Assembly (NCBI GenBank): GCA_947579605.1
Contig: OX388329.1
Location: forward strand, 186,001-250,000
Reading direction: 5' to 3'
Length of the DNA stretch: 64,000 bases
DNA from: Athripsodes cinereus
Taxonomy: Eukaryota > Arthropoda > Insecta > Trichoptera > Leptoceridae
Under the pieces are notes generated by a model, which made no database searches, was not told the origin of the DNA, and saw only the letters and a program-made list of their open reading frames with translations. Positions 47,301 through 59,300 of the stretch are shown here, in pieces; within the stretch, counting starts at the first letter, position 1, and each line of letters starts with the position of its first letter. Position numbers and translations under genes: made by a program.

Positions 47301-50300
47301 TAGGCTGACAATGTTCCATTCAAATAATTTGAATGTTCGCTGAATTATCTAAGCATATTATCAGAGTGCAAATAGAACTTGCCATTTTAAATCTTTTGTT
47401 GATTTCTTTGTAAAAAAATATACATTTTTTTTAAATACTAATAGTAATATTTAAATTTAATATTTATACCTTTACGATTCCCAAAAAAGCTGATCACTTT
47501 ACTTTTGTTTTGTTCCAATTGTCAAGTACGGCCGTGTGTTGAGTACGAGGAACCGACGTGCGTGCATGAGAAATTGTATGAGTGTGGAAGAAGCGAAGGA
47601 AGTGTGTAAAGATAGATTTATTTGGCATTCCGTTCTCTCTGCCTGCCCCACAGTACCTACTTTACTTTTGTCTGACGACGAGAGCGGAAGCGAAAGCCAG
47701 CTCGCATAGCTTAGAAACTCAGCAGTGGAATTATAGCTGTATATAATATCTTTTTTATTAATAAATTGTTGATATGATATTTCACTAAGAACCGTCGGTC
47801 AACAAATTAAACTTTGATAAACTTTTATCCTGAGATTCTTTTCTTTTTACCAAATAGAATAAATTGAATCTTTTGAGTTTATCAGAATTTTATTATTATT
47901 TTTGGAAAAATTAGCAATATACAAGCATATTTTTAACAATTTATTATTTTCATTTCTTTATATAGGATACATATTATACCTATTCTCTCGCATCTCTTAA
48001 TTATTATCTCATTTCATCCTTTGCGCTCGAGCATTCATCGTCAAACCAGCTGATTTTGTTTTCTCTAAACCACACGCACACATACACAGACTCATTTATT
48101 ATATGTAAATATTGTTTATAATTCAAATGAAGTACCTACACATACCTAGGTATAATATATTAATTCAGCTAAATGGTTTCACAGAGTGCTTCCAATCATT
48201 AAATTTAATACTATTTTTATCGACGATGCGATGTACTGAGTGCGCCCCCCCCCCTCCCCCGCACTCAGAGAGTTGGAAGGGAGATGTAATATTTTTTTGT
48301 TGAATCGTTGTGGGGGAGGTACGACAGGAGCGTCGTTAGGCTAGACGTTGCCCCGGGGCATACAAGCATTATTTTCGGAATGGAAAATGGCTGGGCAGGT
48401 TATTGTTAGGTTGGGAAATTCTTATCTTTATTAATGTTGTAATTTTTGTACGAATGTGCCGGATACTAGCAGAGGAGTATCAGTTGAATTGACATTTATT
48501 TATTTATTTATTTATTTACAAATATTTACGGCCAAAGCCTTTAACATGTTAAACCTCTGTATACATACAAAACATGTAAACAAAGGAAAGATCTGTTACA
48601 AAAAAAGACACAAAACAATTGGACTAAAGAAACGAAAGTTTTACAGACAATATAACATTAATCATGTTATAATTAAAAAAATATACAAAAATGTTAAAAA
48701 AATTTTGGTTAAGACATCACAAAGAGAAATCAAAGGTATAAAAATGTCAAATATAGTAAAAAGTCAATTAGTTAAAATTCATAATTTAAAAATTTGGTCA
48801 AGACATTACAAAGAGAAATCAAAGTGGTATAAAATTGTTAAACATAGTAAAAAGTCAGTTAGTTAAAATTCATAAGTTAAAAATTTGGTCAAGACATTAC
48901 AAAGAGAAATCAAAGTGGTATAAAATTGTTAAACATAGTAAAAAGTCAGTTAGTTAAAATTCATAAGTTAAAAATTTGGTCAAGAACATTACAAAGAGAA
49001 ATCAAAGTGGTATGAAATTGTCAAATATAGTAAATAGTCAATTAGTTTAAATTCATAAGTTAATAAAAAATTGATATAAAAAAATTTATATAAAAAATTT
49101 CAAATAATAGAGATCAATTAAAAAACATAAGTTTAGGATGCATAAAAACATAAGTGGTTAAAAGAGCAATTCGCCACACAAAAAAAAATAACAATTAGTC
49201 ACATGAACATATCCAGTTAGAGGCATAGAATACCAGAGAAGATCAACGTAAATAAGCAACTCTAAACCTCGACTACCCATTGTCAGTTTGTACACTCAAG
49301 TATTTGATAATGTCAGATTTGTATTTAGAAAACTGTCGGCAAACTGTTCTTTCTTCTGCACGATAATAAGCAATTTTACAGTTAAATGCTACAATATCCA
49401 ATACCACTAACATTCAGATGGCGAGTTTATCGCAGAAATGCGATTTCTTACAATTCACCCGATTTCATAAGTATAATTTTAATTAAAAATTTATAGAATA
49501 GGAGTGAAGAGGTATGAGAAAAAAGAAAAGATTGGAGCAGGGACTAGGTCTCAGGCGCTATTTTACTGATCTGGGTATAGCAAATGTTGGTTTGTCTTTA
49601 GACACAAATCTTCGTATTTCACTTCGAGAAAACTCAGAGCAATTGTAATATTACCTCTATCCTTGGAACGGTTGACAGGAAGAATAATTTAATAAATATA
49701 ATATATTAAAAAAAATAGTCACAGGAGTAGGGTATGTAATTATTGTATTGCACAATAAATCAGAAATACCAGTCAATTTTGGGATTTATCAGAATAGTAT
49801 TATTATAGAAGTATAAGCAGATGCAGGAGGAGTGTTGTGGATAGAATGTGTGTAAAAAAGTGACGTGTAAAACGAATGGATGCATTGTTCACGGCATTAC
49901 CCACGTGTGGCGCCCTTGTAATTATTATACTATGTGTTACCAGAGCTTTACAAATTATCAGGTGTGTTGCCATATATATATATATGTGCAACACACCTCA
50001 TCGCTGAAAATGTCTCATTTGTGTTTTGATTCTAATAACGCTCTTATTTTAAACGATAGTATAAAACTTCCACAAAAAGGTAAAAGACTTCTTTGCCGAG
50101 CAATTCACTTTAAAGTAGGCACATGCAACGGTAGAAGCCGAATATTTCTCTTAGAATTCTCGCACTGCCGAAATCAGTCTCTCTTAGGAAGGTAGACGTA
50201 CCTGTTGCATCCCTAATCTTAATTAAAAAGTTTTTTTTAAATTAAAATTAATGACTTTCTGTCTTATTAAACCATTAGGTATAATTGTAAGCTTGTTTTT

Positions 50301-53300
50301 TATAAATACATTTCAATTTGGAGTAGGTATATTTAATTCATCTCACCACCACCACCAACAGCCGAGACATTCACAAAAGGTACCTCCCCCCCCCCCCCTT
50401 AACTCCTGTCACTAGCATACTCTTCCTCTTAATAGTTCCCTTAATTAATTTTTAAGGTAAATATGAGTGGGTACCTACCTGACCAGTACATTTGTAATCA
50501 TGTAGTGACAGAGACTCGCTCGAAAAATCTGTTTTATTACATACCTACCTTTTCTAGTCATAGTTTTTTTATTAAATTTCAATTACAAATTCACCAAGTG
50601 TAGAAATTTATTTTATATGGGAAATGATAGATTATATGCTTTCTCGCTCAAAATTCACCGATTAACAATCGAATCCTCATAAATCATCTTAAGAAATATA
50701 ATAAAAGTAAGAACATCTGATGAAAAAACAAGATCGTACAGACGATACATGAAATATATTAGTACCTATAACTGCATAATATTTTCATAATTATTTATAT
50801 TTCATTCAATACTGAGTGTTATTATGACGTAGGTATATTGCAACCTAATTGTATTTTGATAAAATGCATTTTATTGTGAAATCTAGGCATAAATCACTCG
50901 ATAACGGGTGCATTGCCATAAAATGAAACAAGAAAAAGAAGCGAATGAACGCATACAGTTGAAATATGCTCAAATGCTAATTAGAGTGGGTTAATATTAG
51001 ATACAATCTAACTAAATATGTTGGGTACCTAGGTATGTAAGATCGAGATATATAAGTATATAATTATGTAGTGTGACCGGCTAAAGGTAAATAGATTCTT
51101 TACGACGTTCATCCATCACGCGTTCATTTCGTCTGCAGCCCCCATTTCCTTCTCCTATCTCCTTCCATCGTCCTACTCCTCTGTCCCTCAGGATACAGGA
51201 GAGCGATATTACACTTCAAATTATTTATAATCTTGTCATAAAGACTATACACCCCTCTACCCTCACTCCCTTCTCCCCTCACTCTCTCCTCCGCAGATAG
51301 CTAATAATAATAATTTTGTTTCATTTTGGCCAATAGCAGAGTGGTATTTATAAATTTGGAATAAGAAAAACTATTTTCTATTTCAAAGCCTTTTAAACAT
51401 TTGGGTAACAAGTAGATAAGCTATATAGATAATTATGTCATAATTACGTTTGTTCGCATTTAAATAGTGTCAACTAGATCCTATTGAGTGTGGGTAGGTA
51501 CATATGTACCATTGTTTTACATTGTATCTTTACTATACTATACCCTCACACCGCATCCCAAGTGGGATTAGCAAAGAGAACGGAAAGCCATATATGTAGA
51601 TCTGACCTTACATTCGCCTCCTCTACATTATGCAACCTCTCATGCACGCACATCGATTTGTCTTACACAACAGCACACAGCCGTCCTTGAGAATTAATCT
51701 ACGTGAACAAGCCACGTAGTTCTCGGACGTCCGTGCTTCTTCACACCCCTCCTATCACACTTCTGTAGTATAGTAACATCTTTTTGTTATCATTTCGTAG
51801 TTGGCACAGTAAGTTTATCGAAATTATTTTTACAATATTAACCATTGTACAAGGTCACACATTACATATTATTTAACACCCCGGCAGTGAGTCACTGGCA
51901 AAGAATAGATCTCCCACTCTTTCTTGAAATTTTTTAGTGATCTTTAAAACTGTGGTGCGCGGAATAAGTGGTACCGGGCCGCGGATTTTTATATAAAATT
52001 CGGTCCTTTTTCAGTTTATTATCTAAATATATTATATACTCTCACATACCTACAAAGGTATCTATGTATGTATACTCTCTGTCCTTATTCGTACTTTATT
52101 GTTGTAATTATACATTTTTATATTATGAACCTACCTACCTACCTTGTGTACCTATGTATGAATGTATGTATGTATGTATGTAGGTAACATATATTATTGC
52201 ATAATTAATATACAGGTAGTAAGATTTCTTCCGTGGAGCAACCGGCAATCAATTAATTGGTCTCCCACTCTCTTACGCAAGTTTTCGAGTGTCCTGTAGG
52301 TAAAAGGCAGGGGATTGAAAAAGTAAAAATATGTTATTACATCTTAAATTCAGCGATTAGATTTGCCACCCATCCTGATTGTTTTAATTTTTGTTGGCAC
52401 GGCTGATGATGACGGCTTGCTTGTTTATAACACGCAGCTGGGCCCTAATTCGGATTGCTCGCACCGTCAGTAACGCTACATTATCTCCATGGTAACAACA
52501 ATATCTCCATGCCAACAATGGCGCAACATTAACAATTTCCATTGTTACCATGGAGATAATGTACCGTTACTGACGGTGCGAGGAACCCGACTTAGGCACC
52601 TGTTCTGCTGGTTGCTCCACTTGTGGGATATGCCTTGACGGTGTAGTGGATTTGTGAGAATAGTATATCGACTGTCCAGCCCCACAACTCAACAAGTTGA
52701 AATGTCTTTTATTCCAGAAATCGCTATTTTTGTAATTTTGGTATACCTATTAATATATATTATGTTTTAAAAACGCAACAGAAAGTGAAATGTACTATGC
52801 AATAATTGCACTGTTAGAGGCATTATGTTACCTTTGTTCCATTCAATAGTTAACAATTCCAAATATTCATTTTTGGAATTGAAAATTGGCACATTTTTTT
52901 TACATTAACTTAATACCGATTTTATATATAAAGGGAACTGTGTATTTTTTTACATTTATTTGTTTGTGGAATATTGAAATAATGGAGTTAATTTTGTGAA
53001 ATACCAATTAAATCAAAATTTTATTTTTTTTGGCTTGTTGATAGGTATGTGGAGCTGGATAGACAGACGTACATACATACTTATTATTATGAAATATTTG
53101 GCTAATGCTGGTTGTTATTTTTCAGTACTATATCTATATATTCATATTGACACAGGTACGCCAATATTATTATGTTACTTACCTAATTCATTTACTGCCG
53201 TACTCACAGATAAAATGCATGCTTAGACTAGGCTAACTAACCGCGAATAAAGAACCTAAACCGTGACTAAATACAAATATTTATTCGCTATATATACTTA

Positions 53301-56300
53301 TTTATAATTCATATTTGAATCAAAAATTTTCATCCTTTCATCCGTTTTAGCAGCTACTTTATTATTTTAGCTCGAAAATTGACACGTTCTCGCAACGTCG
53401 TCTATATTCGAACGAAAACAAAACGAAAAAGCAACGCTTAAATGTTTTTGGACTACGGGTCAATGAATATTCATAAACATTAATAAACATTCGAACGCCA
53501 AGTATTGGGATTAAGAATAAATTACTTTAGTCAGGAATAAATGTAGTAACAACTAAGTAATCTCTCATTCTACATAATATTATTATGTAGGTATCTGCGT
53601 TCCCAGGAGAAGGGTTGAAAAGCGATATTAATGATAATGTTGTAACAGACCTAATCATAGTAAGTGCTAAAGTTGTCACATAATCAATTCTAACTTTATT
53701 AGTGAGTACGGCTATTTATCACTTATTAAATTAAATAGGTATATTTAAGTACCTGACTATTTATAAATAAGAAGTAATGCATTAATGTTTATTTTATTCC
53801 TATTGTTGATTTTGTGATATTATTTAAAAACATTTCACATTAACGACCAGTTTCATAAAGAAAGATAAAAGTTTCCGCGGGTTTCAAAAAAAAATTAAAT
53901 AAGAAAGAGGGCTGTATTTTGAGTAGGAGAAATCAGGGTGAATGTTTGAGAAATTGTTTGAATGTAGAAGAAGCGAAAAAGTATTTAAGAATAGGTCTAT
54001 GTGGCGTTCCATCCTCTTTGCTCACCCCGCTTGTGGTAGGCAGACATAGTGAGGTTATTAGTAGATAAAAAGTCCGAAATGTCTTAATTATAATTAAAAT
54101 TTTCAAAATTCCTATATTACTCATTTCCCATGCTACGATAAGTTAAGGAAATCTAAGGCCGCTTCTATAAAAAAGAAATTGTTTCTTCTACTTTTCGCGG
54201 AAACAAATTAGAAGTACCTATATTTTTATGAAACCGGTTAAGAGTCTCTAAATTTAAAAATAGTTTACGAAACCCAAATTCCATTATAAATAAAGAGGAA
54301 CTTTATCTTTAATGAAACCGGGTGTAAATATCTTAATTATTGCACTTAAAATAATGTATTAGGTATTTGAACATTATGAAAATAATAAATATGTAGATAT
54401 TGTGCACCAGTTAAGGGTTCATTTATTTATATATTATAATAATTTATTATAATTTTTACTAAATAAAATGTATAAATCACTACATACATACCTAGGTACA
54501 TAATAATGTAATTTCAAGAATATTAAATTTTATAGCTCTCATGTAGGTATTTTATACTACTACTACTACTATACCATCACGGCATATCCCACAAGTGGGG
54601 TAGCCAGCAGACCAGCTGCATAGGTATTTTATTTGTATTGAAAATAATTTATTATGCTTCTACTTAAAGAGTTGCCATTATTGAAAAATAAGCACCTATA
54701 TACCTTCCTATATAAGTATGAATTATCATCCCTAGCCCCATTTTAGGTTTTTATTGTGATATAGGTAATTATCAAGAAATATTATTATTTTAAAAAATGA
54801 AGAAAAGTAAAAATGATGTACGTTTCTTACCTATTAGATAATATTATGTACAATTGTACTTAGTTAAAAATACATTATAGTACTCCCATGTAAATGATTC
54901 ATACCTGAATAAATTTTGGATAATAAGTACATGAAACTCATCTGATCAGCTGATTGATCTAATAGTATATATACCCACTGAATATGATTATACATAATAT
55001 TATTATGTACCTAGGTAGGTATGATAGTATGATGATATTATGTATAACATGCACCCAACTACATATAATATTTTGTTAATATATTATTATTGTGTGTGTG
55101 TCTGTACTTGCATATATCTACCTGCTACCAATAATTAGTGCGAATGGTGTTCGAGTTGTTTTTCTAACAATCGCAACAATCGCAACCACAACAACAACTC
55201 TTTCGGTATGGATTCCATCTCTTACACACCCCGCCTGGACCCCCTGCCCCCGCCCGGGCCGTCCCTCCCGCCCCGCATCCCAAGGGCCTTCACTAGAAAG
55301 AACCTCTGCAGGCTTCGTGAGTACCTACTGCACACATCAAACTTCAGATTATACCTATATATATGTGTATTGTTGTGTTGCTCTGTGTTTGGTTTCACCT
55401 ACATATTATGTATGTCTCGTACAATTATTCTTAATATTCTTATTTATGTCATATACTTATCCCTCTGTGTTGTGACAATGTATATGTACACCTATACATC
55501 TACCTACATAACATTATTTTTATCGTCGTTGCATATTAAAAAAAGAAGTATGTGCGAACATTTTTATTTAGGTATACTCTTTAAAAACTGTTCATTAGTT
55601 CATTAAAATAATTGTTGTTTGGACTTTTTATTGGCATGTGATATTATTCTTTAAGTATTGAATTTTAATATTTGATAGGTACTAAGAATCACTTTATAAA
55701 ATGGTTATGATGTCATTATAAGTAGTTTATTCTAGAAATGTCAAAACATTTATAAACACACATACCCCTTTTTGAATATACGTCGTTCAAACTGAATGCA
55801 TGATATGACTGTACCTATCTATGTACATTAGTTTTAAATATATGTAAGTGGTTTGTAATCGAAAGTGGACAAATATATTAATATCTTATTTTTCAACTTA
55901 GAGTGCAAAAATATTCTTCTTTGATACATTTTCCTTATTAATAATCTAAATGAATGTTGAAATAATAAAATAAAAAAAATAATGAAATCGATGTTAGTAT
56001 CGAAATCAATAAAAAGCTAATTAGCTTTTGATTTCTAATAACATTTTACTCTAAATGAATTTGTCTAGTTTCAATACCAAATCACATATTTCTACATACA
56101 CACTCACAAATAAGACATTTTTAATAGTTACAATTAAAATGAAATGAAATGAAATGAATACATTTCCCGCATAAATTTTTATTTATTTATTTATTATGTA
56201 TAACCAATATTGAGTGACATGACAGTTGTTACCTTTGCAACACTCAAATTAACGAAGACGAATCTGAATTTAAAATATACACCAGACATCCTTATATTAA

Positions 56301-59300
56301 ACAATAAAGTATGTTGGCAGAACGGGTGGAATCGAACCCGGATCTCTCAATAGCAAGTCTGAGACTCTACCAACAGGTTACCGACCACTTCTGTATTTTT
56401 ATTTCCGAATGTAAATAATAAAAGTGTTTTATTTGACTTAATTTAAACGTTTGCCAAACTTTGTACGACAATTTATTTAATGTTAATTAATTATTGTTTC
56501 GTGAATGTTATCATCTTTACAATGTATGTATGTCTCAATTGTTATAATATGTCGCATGCGAGTACCTGTTTGTACATGTTTTTATCTTAATTTATTTATT
56601 TGATCAATCTTAAAGTTACAGCTATTATATATTACATGATAAACAAAACAAAAGTTGAATAAATTTAAAACTAATTAGGTACAGCATAAGTTATATATTA
56701 CAAAACTTATGTAATGTTAATGAAACAAGTTGGTAATACTTAACTAACAGCTTCATATAACATTCAGACAATAATCATAAAACTTTTTAAATTGTCTTAT
56801 TCTAAATTGTGCTACAAATCTATCAACAATTAATTAATAAATTATCCATGTTAGTTGCATAATGTTATTTCTGTTTAAATTATTTTATTCATTTATTTAT
56901 TCATCATTAATACACGGCGTGAACCTTTTACATGTCAAACATATAACACAAAAAACAATTATAATAATTATATTATTTAATTCATGTATTGGACAGTTAC
57001 TCCACTAATAATATTTCTTTTTTGATAACAATTGTTAGGTATTGACGATGTATCCAGATATGGTTATTTCCGTTATTTGCAAATTGGTAACAGGGAATAT
57101 GTAGATACAGGTGGTAGGCAGTTAATAATTTCATATAATTATTACAAATATCATTTGAGAATAAGTCTAATACGTAAGTTAGGTACCTATCTATTATTGT
57201 TCAGCTCTTTATGATGATAGTACGATAGGGTATTTACCAACATAGGCGGGAATAAACCAAAACGATAATAAATGACGGGCTGTTGGAAATAGTAGGTAGG
57301 TAGGTAATTATTATTAATAACCAATTTGTAAATCAATATTAATTTATTTGAGGATATAAATACTGGATGTGTATATAAATGTTCTCAGTATGGATTGTGG
57401 AATATTAATTATTGTCATTCCATTGCTAGTTTTAATTAATCCTCCACGCATATAAATGAAGGATTTAATATTATTATTATTTAAATTATTAATCACATTC
57501 ATTGAATATTGAAAAAAATCTGCGAAAGCAGATGACAAAGGATGGAATTGTATTAACACAGAGCTAGAGGAATTTGAGATACCTATCCATTTAAGTAGGA
57601 ACCTATGAAGGTATGTATGTATTGGTAGGAACCTACACAGAGACAGAAAGCTGATATTTAAATGAAGGAGGGAGAGATACTTTTATTTATTTTACTTTCT
57701 TCTTTCTCTTCGATAAATAAAAATACAGTGATCTGGGAAAAGATAATTAAACGAAACCCGATGGCATCACAAAGGAAAGGAGACAGTATCTTCATTTGTA
57801 TGCAAATCACTATTCAATATGTACCCTACGTACTTACTTACTCACTTATATTCCTACATTGCTAGGTACAATATCTTTTCATTGTCTCGCAGACTACTTT
57901 CCTTTGCAGCCGTCATGTTCCACCTACAAGTAACTACATATCTACATCTCTATCTCTCCACGTGTAATAATATCACCTACTCACTCACTCCGTAGTACGA
58001 GTGCATCTCATTACATTATTAATTTGATCTACCAATATTGGTGTTTTTGGTAACACTTAATAATCACTGCATTATTATTTGTAATTAATCGTTCTTGTCT
58101 ACAATAACGTAGGCAGGTACACCATTCACATCTTAAAACCCATTCATAATTCATGAATTCCAAATAGTAGGATCGACTAAAAAAATCCGGAAATCATTTG
58201 GGAAGCGCAACCCCTTCCTTACCTTGGATAGAATAACTTCCATTCATCAACATGATTCAAGTTTGTACCTAATAACAGCATGTTATTATATTTTAAACTT
58301 TATTGTAAAGTTTTCAGAAGTTTTGTACAAAAGTGTCTAGGCCCCCAGAGGATGAACTATTGGAAAGACATTGGGAAGTAGTGGCGTTCGACTAATATCT
58401 TTGTAACAATATTGTACATTCATATATACTTTATTGCTAGCACAACTAACTTTAACGTAGTTCATTCATTCTGTATTATATAGACATAATTATTACATAC
58501 CTTTGTAGTATTAAATTACATGTTTCTCAATAAAATAGCTAGGTATGTATTTATTACACATTGTAAGGGAATTGATCTATGGGGATTAATATTTTTATAT
58601 TCCACACTTATATAGGTATTTAGAGCTATATGTATGAAATGAAAGCGATTCCTAAATCAAATCGTCTATAATTTATTAAATACACCTACATTATATAATT
58701 CTTTACGAAGAAGTGAGATTAGTAAGCCCAGCCTAATTAGTCCAGTTTCTTCACATTCATACAGATCCCTGATGAGTAAAAATGGAGAGGCCTGAAGTCT
58801 AATTTATTCACAAGGTTTTACACATGACACAATACATCTCTTATCTTATTTTGATTTTTTTTGACAAAGACTGACTGTCTGCTGAACCAAAGATTTTATG
58901 ATGTTTTTTTTTAGGCAGAATTGCCATCCACACTTCTCAGCATTATTTTATTATTTATTTTTAATATTCTTTCTGGCAACATTTTTTTTTTATTTATTTA
59001 TATAATTTTAAAATTGACGCGGATGTTGATCCTAGATGTTGTAAAGCGCCCTTGAAGTGATATTATCACAATAGGGCGCTATATCATTTAACTGAATTTT
59101 TTTTTTATTATAGTTATGGCAGTTATCTCCCATCTACTTGTGTTAAATTTTGAATTCATATTAAGATCGTTTTCTTATTGCCGTAATCACAAACATGGAA
59201 TAAATCCTATTACGACCGTTGTGCCCGGCTAAGTGTCAACTCACTCATTAATGGAGATTTATTTTATTACGACTTTATTTGTCTGATTAAAATAATTCTT

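Larger units (their letters stand above)
43425..55138 (+). other. Intron 3 of host gene
   Basis: 11.7-kb GT-AG intron. Outside the listed elements, 45180-45770, 45990-46260, 46503-47520, 47655-48490, 49080-49800, 50210-51530, 51760-52220, 52665-53900, 54060-54540 and 54635-55138 hold AT-rich DNA with GTAGGTAGGTACC clusters (46620-46645, 46795-46820) and nothing recognisable. Confidence 0.7.

Noticed and set aside
55208..55606. Separate 132-residue ORF
   Set aside because: The first part is exon 4; after the GTGAGT donor it becomes AT-rich intron sequence.
56320..56390. tRNA gene on the minus strand
   Set aside because: A and B boxes are present but the acceptor stem does not pair; a SINE body and tail follow.
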